Of a stretch of DNA of 64,000 nt, positions 11,476 through 19,735 are shown piece after piece; position 1 is the stretch's first letter; each line of letters starts with the position of its first letter. The notes beneath the pieces are model-generated. The model was given only the letters and a program-made list of their open reading frames with translations. It made no database searches and was not told where the DNA came from. A program made the translations under genes and the position numbers. This DNA comes from Myxococcales bacterium (GTDB lineage Bacteria > Myxococcota_A > Polyangia > Polyangiales > JADJMO01), in NCBI GenBank assembly GCA_016709545.1, contig JADJMO010000031.1:1-64000 (forward strand), in the 5' to 3' direction.

Positions 11476-11491
11476 TGGCACGTCCTCTGCG
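11476..11491 (+). promoter_or_regulatory. Sigma54 promoter of the NtrC-type activator gene
   Basis: TGGCACGTCCTCTGCG matches TGGCACG-N4-TTGCW at 10 of 12 positions: the -24 heptamer is perfect, and GG/GC spacing is exact. The transcription start would be near 11502, leaving a 17-nt leader before the ATG at 11519. The activator would thus be made from the promoter class it controls. Confidence 0.7.
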
Positions 11492-11518
11492 TACTGGTGG
11501 ATCGTGAACCGCCAGGCC

Positions 11519-12921
<1,403 letters not shown>

Positions 12922-12925
<4 letters not shown>

Positions 12926-14576
12926 GCCCGCCCGGGAGCCACCTCGACGAGGGGCAGCGCGATGCGCACGGTCGTCCCGTGCCCGAGGGCGCTCTCGACG
13001 GCGATGGATCCCCCCTGCGCCTCCACGATCCCGCGGGCGATGAACAGCCCGAGCCCCGCGCCCTCCCTGGTGGCGTCGGGTCCCTTCCAGAAGCGCTCGA
13101 ACAGGTGCGGGGTGCTGTTCGGATCGATGCCCGGACCGTCGTCGCGCACCGCGATGATCGCGCGTTCCCCCACCCTCTCGACGGTGACCTCGATCACGCC
13201 GCCGGCCTCGGTGAACTTGATCGCGTTGCCGATGACGTTGCCCAGGGCCTGCAGGGTGCGGAACCGGTCGACGCACACCTCGAGCACCTCGCCGTCACCT
13301 TCGCCGCGGCGAAGGCTCACGCGCTTGGCCTCCGCGAGCGCCGAGTTCGCGTCGAGCGCCTCGCCCACCAGCGACGCTGCCCGCTCCGTGCTCCTGGTCA
13401 GCGTGAGCTTCCCCGACTCCACCAGCGAGGCCTCGAGCAGATCGGCGATCAGGCGGTTCATCCGCGCCACGGCCCGGTGCACGCGCTCGACAGAGCTCGC
13501 GTTCGGGCTCGGTCCCCCCCGCTCGGCGAGCATCTCGCTGAGCAGCGTCGCGCTGAGCTCGACGTTGTTGAGGGGATTGCGCAGGTCGTGCGAGACGATC
13601 GCGAGCACGTCGTCGCGCGCGCGGGTGGCGTCGCGCGCCGTCCGATAGTTGCCCGCGTTCTCGAGGGCGATCGAGGCCGTGTGCGTCAGCTCCTCCAGCA
13701 ACCGGACGTCGGCGTCGTCGAACCCTCCGGGCGGAATGGCCAGGTGCACGCTGCCGAGGATCTTCTTGTCGCGCGACGCCATGGGGCGACCAGCCACTCG
13801 TCGACCAGGAAGCCCTCGTCGACGAGCGCCTGGTGGAGCTCGCCCAGCACGGGCGCCTCGACCACCTTGCTGCGGTCGATCCGGCGGACCTCGCTCGGCT
13901 GCGGGATCTTGGCCGCCAGCTCGGTGACCCTGGGCAGCTCCCGCCGCTGGGCGCGCTGGGCGCTCACGAGCTCCGGGGCCGCCGCGACCCGCACCAGCGT
14001 CTGCCCCTCCACGGTCACCCGCGTCACCGCGAACGACACGCCGAACAGCTCCCGGGCCTCCTGGGCCACGGTGGCGATGGTCTCCTCGACGGACAGCGAA
14101 GCGTGGATGCGCGGCGACGCGAGCGCCAGACGGGCGAAGCGGCCGGCGCGGTGCGCGAGGGCGGCCTCGGCGTCGCGGGTCCCCTGCTCGGCGCGCGTGA
14201 CGCGGATCGCCTGCCGCACGGCCTGGGCCAGCCGATCGGACTCGAGGTGGGTCTTCGGCACGCAGTCCGCGGCGCCCTGCTTCATGAGATCGACCGCGGC
14301 GACCTCCGCTCCTGCGGTGAGCATGATGAACGGGACGTGCACGCCTCGCTCGCGGACGGCCGAGAGCACCCGCAGGCCCTCACCGCCGAAGACGCCCTCG
14401 TCGAGGAGCACGCAGTCGAACGTCCGCTCGGCCAGCACCTGGATCGCGGTCGGTCCGTCGGCGAGCTCGGTCAGGGTGGCCGACATCTCGGCGCCCTCGA
14501 GCGAGTGTTGCACGGCGCGCCGATCGCCCTCGTCCGCGGCGACCACCAGCAGCTGCACGGGGGCCAATAGGTCCAT
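12922..14576 (-). CDS. Receiver-GAF-histidine kinase, one frameshift
   Basis: The N-terminal half (14576 to about 13790) begins MDLLAPVQLLVVAADEGDRR and holds a receiver-like domain (Asp in FDCVLLDEG, about 1-118) and a GAF domain. One base is missing in a CCCC run near 13790. The reading then continues MASRDKKILGSVHLAI into the end of GAF, the HisKA box SHDLRNPLNN, the ATPase N box (VIGNAIKF), G1 (VRDDGPGID) and G2 (REGAGLGLFIARG). Repaired length is about 551 residues. No membrane segment is seen, so it is a cytoplasmic sensor. It starts at TGATG overlap with the ferritin-like gene and is convergent with the NtrC-type regulator. Confidence 0.88.
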
Positions 14577-15061
14577 CAGAGCGCCCGCGTCGCCGACGCT
14601 CGATGGCGCTTGACGAGCTGGAGCATGCGATGGGTCTCGAGCTGCGCAGGGAACACCACGTTGGCGAGGAATGCTTGCGTGTTGCCTTCGAGGCAGCCGA
14701 CGTCGCGACCATAGTCGCGCAGGCGGAGGTTCTCGTAGGCCTCGAGCACCTGCAGCGACGGGTCGCGGCGCTCCTCGTTGCGCGGGCCGATGCCGACGAC
14801 GCGCCCGATCGACCGCGGCGAGGTCGGCGCCTCCCCCCCGAGCGACCGGAGGTGCTCCGAGATCAGGTGCACCCGCGCCTCGTGCGAGCGCTGACACCAG
14901 GCGAGCTGCTCTCGATCCGGCTCGCCACGATCCACGGTCAGGGCGAAGGCGTAGGCCTCGGCCGCGGCGAGCTCACCGCGCACGCAGGACCGGAGGTGCT
15001 CGATGGCGTCGCCGCCGCTCCCCGGTGAGGGCGACGGTTCGACGGGGAAGGCGGATTCCAT
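14576..15061 (-). CDS. Ferritin-like four-helix protein (DUF2383-like)
   Basis: A 161-residue all-helical protein with Glu/His spacing typical of ferritin-like bundles: HLRSCVRGELAAAEAYAFAL, HEARVHLISEHLRSLGGE, LQVLEAYENLRLRDYGRDV. It resembles small DUF2383/DUF892-type stress proteins, without a confident metal site. It is coupled to the hybrid kinase by TGATG overlap and lies 58 bp after the glycine-zipper gene, so all belong to one minus-strand operon. The role is probably stress protection or sensing. Confidence 0.6.
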   Translation of the reverse strand: MESAFPVEPSPSPGSGGDAIEHLRSCVRGELAAAEAYAFALTVDRGEPDREQLAWCQRSHEARVHLISEHLRSLGGEAPTSPRSIGRVVGIGPRNEERRDPSLQVLEAYENLRLRDYGRDVGCLEGNTQAFLANVVFPAQLETHRMLQLVKRHRASATRAL

Positions 15062-15119
15062 GGGTTCCTCGGTGTCGCGCGTTGTCGCCCGGGGGACATC
15101 CCCGGGCGAGGCTGGCGTA

Positions 15120-15677
15120 TCAGGAAGGGGGCGGAGGCGCCTGGACCGCGAGCTTCTCCTCGAGGTACGAGACGTCCTCGGCGCCGACCTTGCGGAGCAC
15201 CTCGGCGGCCTGCCATTGCTGCGCGCGGTCTTCGGTGTGGACCGCCACGAGGATACGACCTTCGGTCAGCCTCGCCTCGTAGACCTTGGCGATCGGCTCC
15301 GGGATGCCCATCGTGACGAGGATCCCGGTGATGGCGCCGACCGTCCCGCCGACGGCGCCGCCGAGCGCGACGCCGCTGAGCAGGCCCACGAGGGGACCGA
15401 TGACGGCGCCGATGCCCGGGATGACGATGGCGCCGAGCCCTGTGAGCAGACCGAGTCCGCCGCCCACCCAGGCGCCGGCAGAACCGCCCGTGGCCGCGCC
15501 GATCGCCGCGCCCTCGGGCACCCTGGTGCTCATGTCGGCGGCGAAGACGGCCGAGTCCTTCTTCTCCGGGAACAGCACCGAGATGTCGTTCGGTACGATG
15601 CCCGCGCGGTGGAGATCGCCGACGACGCGCTCGGCCTGCGTGTGGGTGGAGAGGGTTCCGAAGACTGCTTTGGACAT
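15120..15677 (-). CDS. Glycine-zipper membrane protein with YflT-like N-terminus
   Basis: A 185-residue protein. The first 55 residues (AVFGTLSTHTQAERVVGDLH, NDISVLFPEK) look like the alpha/beta domain of general-stress YflT/DUF1269 proteins. Residues about 60-130 are a long Gly/Ala zipper (GAAIGAATGGSAGAWVGGGL) able to span the membrane twice. A second alpha/beta piece follows (RILVAVHTEDRAQQWQAAEV). ATG 15677 has GAGGT 5 bp upstream. It sits between DUF2171-like and ferritin-like genes; stress-related membrane function is an inference. Confidence 0.7.
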   Translation of the reverse strand: MSKAVFGTLSTHTQAERVVGDLHRAGIVPNDISVLFPEKKDSAVFAADMSTRVPEGAAIGAATGGSAGAWVGGGLGLLTGLGAIVIPGIGAVIGPLVGLLSGVALGGAVGGTVGAITGILVTMGIPEPIAKVYEARLTEGRILVAVHTEDRAQQWQAAEVLRKVGAEDVSYLEEKLAVQAPPPPS

Positions 15678-15756
15678 GGGGACCTCGCTGGAGCGGAAAC
15701 GTGGATTCTCGGGGCATCGACGCCGATCGGTGGAGATCACCGACCGGCGCCGGTCT

Positions 15757-16047
15757 TCAAGCCTTCGGGGCCTCGGTGCTCCACTCGCGCATCGCCTGGT
15801 CACCCGGGCGATCCACGTGGATCGTGTCGTCGACGCGGGTCACCCAGCCGAGCGGGATGAAGTGATGGACCCCCTTGTCGTCCTTCTTGAGCTTGACGGT
15901 CGAAGCGCCCTGCATGTGATCGACCACGCCGAGCTGCCCGTCCTTGGCGCACATCACCTTGGTGTCCGGCTTGATCTGCGACGGATCGATGTGGGCCTTG
16001 ACCTTGGAGGCCTTGTCGTCCGTCTTCTTACCATTGTTCGGCATCAT
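15757..16047 (-). CDS. DUF2171-like small protein
   Basis: A 96-residue protein with the DUF2171 pattern: IKPDTKVMCAKDGQLGVVDH, KLKKDDKGVHHFIPLGWVT, DDTIHVDRP. The family is a PRC-barrel-like beta fold often found with stress genes in soil bacteria. ATG 16047 is chosen because a strong AAGGAG lies 9 nt upstream; the longer ORF would include the promoter. A sigma54-like element at 16094-16109 predicts a leader of about 36 nt. First gene of the run toward the hybrid kinase. Confidence 0.8.
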   Translation of the reverse strand: MMPNNGKKTDDKASKVKAHIDPSQIKPDTKVMCAKDGQLGVVDHMQGASTVKLKKDDKGVHHFIPLGWVTRVDDTIHVDRPGDQAMREWSTEAPKA

Positions 16048-16093
16048 GAATTGATTCTCCTTGGGCGACGATTGGGTCGTCGCACCGCCGCAT

Positions 16094-16109
16094 CGCAACT
16101 TGTATGCCG
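16094..16109 (-). promoter_or_regulatory. Sigma54-like -24/-12 element, DUF2171-like gene
   Basis: On the minus strand CGGCATACAAGTTGCG has GGCA and TTGC cores with the exact 10-bp GG-to-GC spacing (8 of 12 consensus positions). The predicted start near 16083 leaves a sensible 5' leader with a good ribosome binding site. A half-palindrome TGCCTC at 16151 sits about 70-80 bp upstream. Confidence 0.45.
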
Positions 16110-16183
16110 GCACGGTCATGCCGCGTTCCTGCGTCTGTCGTCCGCAGGACTGCCTCGCTCGGGCGATCGCGCGGGGCGGGATG

Positions 16184-16666
16184 TCACGGCAGCAAGAGCA
16201 TGGTCGCGGGGGCCTGGTCGATCAGCTTGCGGAGCTCGCGGGCCTGCAGGTCGACCTTCTTCGTCATGTCGTCCCAGGCTCTCGGGGACGTGCCGGCGAT
16301 GGCGCGGATGTCGAGCGCGAGCTGCGCCCGGCGCTCGCGGATCCTGACGAGGCTGGCCTCGTAGTCGGCCTTCGACGTGCCCTTCTTGCCGAACGTCTTG
16401 ACCTCGGTGTCAGCGATCCGCTTGTCGATCGCCGCGAGGTCCTGCGCCTTCGCGAGGCCGTAGTCGGCCCGCGTCTTCTCGAACTCGGCCGTCACGCCGA
16501 GGGTGTCTCCACTGGCCTCGAGCGCGGCGTCGAGCAGGCCCGCGATGCTGGCCGCGTCGGGGGCTTCCGTCGTCGAAGACGCGGTTCGCTCGATCTGCGG
16601 CTCGTCGTCCGAGACCCGGTTGCACGCCGCGAACACGGCCAACAGCGCCACCAGCAGCGGGCGCAC
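16184..16666 (-). CDS. Helical lipoprotein of unknown function
   Basis: A 160-residue protein from GTG 16666. The signal peptide RPLLVALLAVFAAC ends in a lipobox (FAAC), so it should be lipidated. The mature part is helical and charged (LAAIDKRIADTEVKTFGKKG, ADYEASLVRIRERRAQLAL), possibly a coiled coil. Its start lies 3 bp from the stop of the upstream membrane-anchor gene, so they form an operon. No named domain recognised. Confidence 0.65.
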   Translation of the reverse strand: MRPLLVALLAVFAACNRVSDDEPQIERTASSTTEAPDAASIAGLLDAALEASGDTLGVTAEFEKTRADYGLAKAQDLAAIDKRIADTEVKTFGKKGTSKADYEASLVRIRERRAQLALDIRAIAGTSPRAWDDMTKKVDLQARELRKLIDQAPATMLLLP

Positions 16667-16669
16667 GCT

Positions 16670-16981
16670 CTACGCCTCCGTCCGCGGGAGGGGGAGATCG
16701 CTCGCCGGATCGAAGAGCCCCCGGCCGAGCTCCACGAGGGCCATCGCCGCGACGCTGGCGGCGGCGGTGCGCAGGATCCGCGACCCGAAGATGATGCCGA
16801 CCCCTGCGCCGAGGACGGTGGCGAGGGCGAGGGCCCGGTAGGGATTCTGCTTCAGCCCGTACTCGAGGTTGTCCGGCAGGCCCCCGAGGACCCGACGCAG
16901 TTGCTGGAGGAACGGCTCGCGACGGAACGAGCCGGAGCGACCGCTGCCGTTGGACGGAACGTGATGGGTTTCGGTGTTCAT
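16670..16981 (-). CDS. DUF883/YqjD-like membrane-anchored protein
   Basis: A 103-residue protein: polar N-terminus, then LRRVLGGLPDNLEYGLKQNP and a Gly-rich membrane segment (ALALATVLGAGVGIIFGSRI). The order of helix, NP, then glycine-zipper anchor is that of ElaB/YqjD-type proteins, which tether to the inner membrane and are stress induced (family knowledge). ATG 16981 gives MNTETHHV. A strong sigma54-like element just upstream predicts a start site only 3 nt before this ATG. Confidence 0.55.
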   Translation of the reverse strand: MNTETHHVPSNGSGRSGSFRREPFLQQLRRVLGGLPDNLEYGLKQNPYRALALATVLGAGVGIIFGSRILRTAAASVAAMALVELGRGLFDPASDLPLPRTEA

Positions 16982-16994
16982 GACCGAGACACAT

Positions 16995-17010
16995 CGCAAT
17001 TGCCATGCCA
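16995..17010 (-). promoter_or_regulatory. Sigma54 promoter, DUF883-like/lipoprotein operon
   Basis: On the minus strand TGGCATGGCAATTGCG matches TGGCACG-N4-TTGCW at 10 of 12 positions with a perfect TTGC and exact spacing. The predicted start is near 16984. The A/T-containing core in such GC-rich DNA makes a chance match less likely than for the other elements. Confidence 0.6.
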
Positions 17011-17076
17011 CTATCGCACACAGACATACACGATCTGCGGCGCGCTACACGAGGCTCTCGGGTGCCTACAGTGCGA

Positions 17077-17979
17077 TCAGGTCGAGGGAATCTCTCCGTG
17101 AAACGTCCGCAGCGTGTCGAGGGACACGTGCTCGTCCGCGTCGAGGACCGGCACGCCTCGGTGCCCGATCTCGGCGAGCACGAGCGTGATGTTGTCCTCG
17201 CCCCCGCGGGCGTTCGCGAGGTCGACGAGGCTCCGGGCAGCGCCCTCGAAGGAGATCGCGCCGCTGATCGCCGACTGCAGCTCGGCGTCGCTGATCTTGC
17301 TGGTCAACCCGTCCGAGCAGACCAGCAGGCGATCGCCACCACGCAGCGAGAACCTGCTCAGCGCCACGACGACGCTCGCCTTGGTGCCGATCGCCTGCAG
17401 GATGACGTTCCTCTGCTGGTGGGTCTCGGCCTCGGCCTTGGTCAGCACCCCGTTGTCGAACAGGAGCTGCACCCAGCTCTGGTCGCGGGTCACCTGCACG
17501 AGCTTGCTGCCGCGGAGGAGGTACGCGCGGGAGTCGCCGACCTCCGCGACGTAGGCCTGCACGCCGAACACGAGCACGGCCGTCACGGTGGCGCCCAGGC
17601 CGTGGCGGTCGAGGGCGGTGGCCGCTTCGAAGACGGTGCGGTTGGCCGCCTCAACGCAGGCGACCAGCGCAGCCTCGGCGCTCTCCGCGCTGACCGTCGC
17701 GAGACCGCTGCGCAGCACGTCGAGCGTCAGCGCGCTCGCGACCTCGCCGGCCGCCGCGCCGCCGACGCCGTCCGACACCGCGAGCAGGATTCCACGCGGA
17801 CCGACGGCGAGGACGTGACACCCCTCCGGCGAAGGAGCGCTCGCCATGAGATCCGCGACGACGAAGGCATCCTCGTTCCCGTCGCGTCCGCGGCCGACGT
17901 CGGTGACGCCGAGCACCCGCAGCGTGACGGCCGGTGGGAGGGGGAGGCTCTCTTGGGTGGGGACGAGGGGAGCTTGCAT
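17077..17979 (-). CDS. PP2C-family Ser/Thr protein phosphatase
   Basis: A 300-residue soluble phosphatase that removes phosphate from Ser/Thr using two metal ions. Family motifs in order: TDVGRGRDGNEDAF (motif with metal Asp/Glu), LLAVSDGVGGAAAGEVAS (DGxGG), GLGATVTAVLVF, VAEVGDSRAYLLRG, LLVCSDGLTSKISD and GGEDNITLVL. Full length for the Stp1/PrpC type. It may oppose Ser/Thr kinases such as the one at 22.3-24.6 kb. A sigma54-like element and palindrome lie upstream. The predicted start site is one base from the annotated ATG, so the true start could be further in. Confidence 0.95.
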   Translation of the reverse strand: MQAPLVPTQESLPLPPAVTLRVLGVTDVGRGRDGNEDAFVVADLMASAPSPEGCHVLAVGPRGILLAVSDGVGGAAAGEVASALTLDVLRSGLATVSAESAEAALVACVEAANRTVFEAATALDRHGLGATVTAVLVFGVQAYVAEVGDSRAYLLRGSKLVQVTRDQSWVQLLFDNGVLTKAEAETHQQRNVILQAIGTKASVVVALSRFSLRGGDRLLVCSDGLTSKISDAELQSAISGAISFEGAARSLVDLANARGGEDNITLVLAEIGHRGVPVLDADEHVSLDTLRTFHGEIPST

Positions 17980-17990
17980 GGGCTGCCCGC

Positions 17991-18006
17991 AGCACGAAGC
18001 GAGCCA
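17991..18006 (-). promoter_or_regulatory. Sigma54-like -24/-12 element, PP2C gene
   Basis: On the minus strand TGGCTCGCTTCGTGCT matches 10 of 12 consensus positions with exact GG/GC spacing. The start would be near 17980. The palindrome at 18061-18076 lies about 81-96 bp upstream of that point, like the palindrome in front of the activator gene. Confidence 0.5.
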
Positions 18007-18060
18007 CCGCGTCTGCCGGTGGCTGCGTGCGCCGAGAGGCCCACCGCGGAGGGGACGCTT

Positions 18061-18076
18061 TGCCTCGATCGAGGCA
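18061..18076. promoter_or_regulatory. Perfect palindrome, second candidate UAS
   Basis: TGCCTCGATCGAGGCA is a perfect 16-bp palindrome with the same 6-4-6 layout and TGCCYC/GRGGCA arms as the site at 11395-11410. It stands in the gap upstream of the PP2C gene at enhancer distance from a sigma54-like element. Confidence 0.5.
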
Positions 18077-18083
18077 GGATGGC

Positions 18084-18650
18084 TCAGGCCCCGAGGGCGG
18101 CCGCCCGTTCGCCACCCGTCCGTGGAATGCCCGCGGCGAACGTCTGATGAGCTTTGCGCAGCGCCTCGATCGTCTTCGGGCGCGCGTCGTATTCGCCGCC
18201 GATGAGCAGCAGCTCCTTGCCGGCGTGCCCCTGGCAGACCTCGGTCACGGCGCCGAGCAGCTCCTCGAAGCTGCGGAACTGCGTCCCGTCGCCGAAGTAC
18301 GCGACCAGCAGCCGCTGACCGGCGTCGACCGAGAGGAGCTTCCAGGCGGCGTACTGCACGCGCTCTCGGCGCCCCGAGTTCTCGTGCTCGGCGACGAACA
18401 CGGGCGGGTTCCAGTTGGTCGGCTCCACGATGGCGACGTCGATGTCGAGGAACTCACCCCGCCCGAACGAAGCGCCCCGCGAGGTGACCTGGGAGGTCGC
18501 CTCCGACGCGAGCGCCCGCATGCCGACGAGCGCGAGGGCGATCGTGGCACGCGGGGTCCACAAGGCGTCGTGCTGATAGTCGACGAAGACGACGGCGCCC
18601 TGCTCTTCCAGTGCCTTGAAGTAGCCGTCGAAGATCTCACGTGCATCCAT
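18084..18650 (-). CDS. Unknown protein, possible PD-(D/E)XK nuclease-like fold
   Basis: A 188-residue cytoplasmic protein. The middle holds EFLDIDVAIVEP, then PVFVAEHENS and ERVQYAAWKLLSVDAGQRLL. An acidic residue followed by E-x-E and a QxxxW helix recalls PD-(D/E)XK enzymes, but the usual catalytic Lys is not obvious (EHEN), so the assignment is tentative. The ATG has AGAGGTGA upstream. A sigma54-like element at 18674-18689 overlaps a 10-bp inverted repeat. It lies upstream of PP2C in the same direction with a 104-bp gap. Confidence 0.6.
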   Translation of the reverse strand: MDAREIFDGYFKALEEQGAVVFVDYQHDALWTPRATIALALVGMRALASEATSQVTSRGASFGRGEFLDIDVAIVEPTNWNPPVFVAEHENSGRRERVQYAAWKLLSVDAGQRLLVAYFGDGTQFRSFEELLGAVTEVCQGHAGKELLLIGGEYDARPKTIEALRKAHQTFAAGIPRTGGERAAALGA

Positions 18651-18673
18651 GGTTCACCTCTGACGCGCGACCG

Positions 18674-18689
18674 AGCGAGAGTCGGGCCA
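18674..18689 (-). promoter_or_regulatory. Sigma54-like -24/-12 element, unknown gene at 18.1 kb
   Basis: On the minus strand TGGCCCGACTCTCGCT matches 10 of 12 consensus positions with exact spacing. The predicted start near 18663 leaves a 13-nt leader that contains the ribosome binding site AGAGGTGA. Its -24 end overlaps the inverted repeat at 18684-18711. Confidence 0.45.
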
Positions 18690-18711
18690 GCCCTCGGGAC
18701 CGGGCTGGCCC
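18684..18711. repeat. 10-bp inverted repeat
   Basis: GGGCCAGCCC and GGGCTGGCCC are perfect 10-bp arms around an 8-nt spacer. The site overlaps the upstream edge of the sigma54-like element and could be an operator or a hairpin. Confidence 0.5.
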
Positions 18712-18766
18712 AGTGCGTGCAGCTGCGATCCCGTCGGCCCCCGTCGACGGAAAGGTCCGGCGCCCC

Positions 18767-19018
18767 GTGTTCACGCAGACCCTGCTCGCCATCCTGTTCT
18801 CGACCCTGCTCGCGCACGCCGCGGCCACGACCGACCTCGGGGTGAGCCGATGGCCCAACGAGCGCGCTGCTCCTGACACGCCAGCGGGCGCGCCGATCGA
18901 CGAGGTGGATCGCGGAGAGTCGACGCTCGACGTGCCCTCGATGGAGCGCGCGAAAGAAGACCGAAGTCGGGTCGACGAGCCCTTTCGGGGCTGGGCCCGA
19001 CGAACCTGGATCATCTAG
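18767..19018 (+). CDS. Possible small exported protein
   Basis: From GTG 18767 an 83-residue ORF begins with a signal-peptide-like stretch (VFTQTLLAILFSTLLAHAAA) followed by a polar, charged tail. GGAAAGG lies about 10 nt upstream. It ends overlapping the stop of the convergent HTH gene. No homology recognised; it could be a non-coding shadow, but the hydrophobic start in an otherwise polar frame supports it. Confidence 0.35.
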   Translation: MFTQTLLAILFSTLLAHAAATTDLGVSRWPNERAAPDTPAGAPIDEVDRGESTLDVPSMERAKEDRSRVDEPFRGWARRTWII

Positions 19019-19325
19019 TCCTGCTCGGCCCCTCCTCCTCGATCCCCGCGATCAGCGGTAGCAACGTGACCCACGAGCGCGCGCCGAGCTTGTGGGCCAC
19101 GCGCCGGAGCGACTCGGAGACGCGCGACGGCGGGACCCCCAGGGTGATGCCGATCGCCTTGTTCGACTGGCCCTCCACGGCGAGCTCGAGCACCTGCTGC
19201 TCGCGGGCCGTAGGCCGGGGCTCGCCCACCTGGGAGCGGCGCAGCACGAAGCGGATGGTCTCGTCCTCCACCACCGAGGACGCGACACGAAAGTCGCCCG
19301 CGAGCAGCGCGCGACGCAAGCCCAT
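19011..19325 (-). CDS. LuxR-type HTH protein, second of a pair
   Basis: A 104-residue protein. The C-terminal LuxR HTH runs RPTAREQQVLELAVEGQSNK then AIGITLGVPPSRVSESLRRV. The N-terminal 40 residues are short and carry no receiver or ligand domain. The ATG overlaps the stop of the upstream HTH gene (TGATG), so the two are co-translated and may form a heterodimer. Confidence 0.75.
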   Translation of the reverse strand: MGLRRALLAGDFRVASSVVEDETIRFVLRRSQVGEPRPTAREQQVLELAVEGQSNKAIGITLGVPPSRVSESLRRVAHKLGARSWVTLLPLIAGIEEEGPSRTR

Positions 19326-19552
19326 CAGGCCGACTCGCGGTTCACCAGCGCCACGATCAGTTCTCTGCGTGAACCCACCCCGAGCTTGCGGAACAGGACG
19401 GCGAGCTGGTTCGCGACCGTGCGCACCGCGACACCCCTGCGGCGCGCAATGGACGCACTGTCGTGACCCGCGCAGATCTCCCGCACGATCTCTCGCTCGG
19501 CGGCGCTCAGTTGATCGAAGATCGTGGGAGACAGGCGTACCTGGACCTCCAT
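19325..19552 (-). CDS. LuxR-type HTH protein, first of a pair
   Basis: A 75-residue protein that is little more than an HTH: LSAAEREIVREICAGHDSAS, IARRRGVAVRTVANQLAVLF, RKLGVGSRRELI. ATG 19552 is chosen over 19588 because AGGAGA lies just upstream. Such stand-alone HTHs resemble the effector domains of response regulators without a receiver. Divergent from the subtilase operon, with an inverted repeat in between. Confidence 0.75.
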   Translation of the reverse strand: MEVQVRLSPTIFDQLSAAEREIVREICAGHDSASIARRRGVAVRTVANQLAVLFRKLGVGSRRELIVALVNRESA

Positions 19553-19604
19553 TGATCTCTCCTGCTCGTCCTCGACCTGCCCCTCCATGCTCGGTGGTTT
19601 CCGC

Positions 19605-19682
19605 TTCCGCCGAGTGTGAGGGGTCGACCGATCGCATTTTCTTCTCCACGGAAGGGCTCGTCACAAGCGCGGCTCGGCGGAA
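19605..19682. repeat. Separated inverted repeat in a divergent promoter region
   Basis: TTCCGCCGAG (19605-19614) and CTCGGCGGAA (19673-19682) are perfect 10-bp inverted copies 58 bp apart. They flank the comparatively AT-rich gap (GATCGCATTTTCTTC) between the HTH pair and the subtilase operon, a layout that could support looping by a regulator. Confidence 0.5.
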
Positions 19683-19735
19683 ACTGTCCGGGCGCGTCGA
19701 AGCTCGGCGCGACAGAGTGAGCCTGGAGGGAGCCG

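Noticed and set aside
14683..14695. TGCCTTCGAGGCA as a third copy of the TGCCYC palindrome
   Set aside because: Arms are 5 bp with a 3-nt centre rather than 6-4-6, and it lies inside the ferritin-like coding region away from a sigma54-like element.
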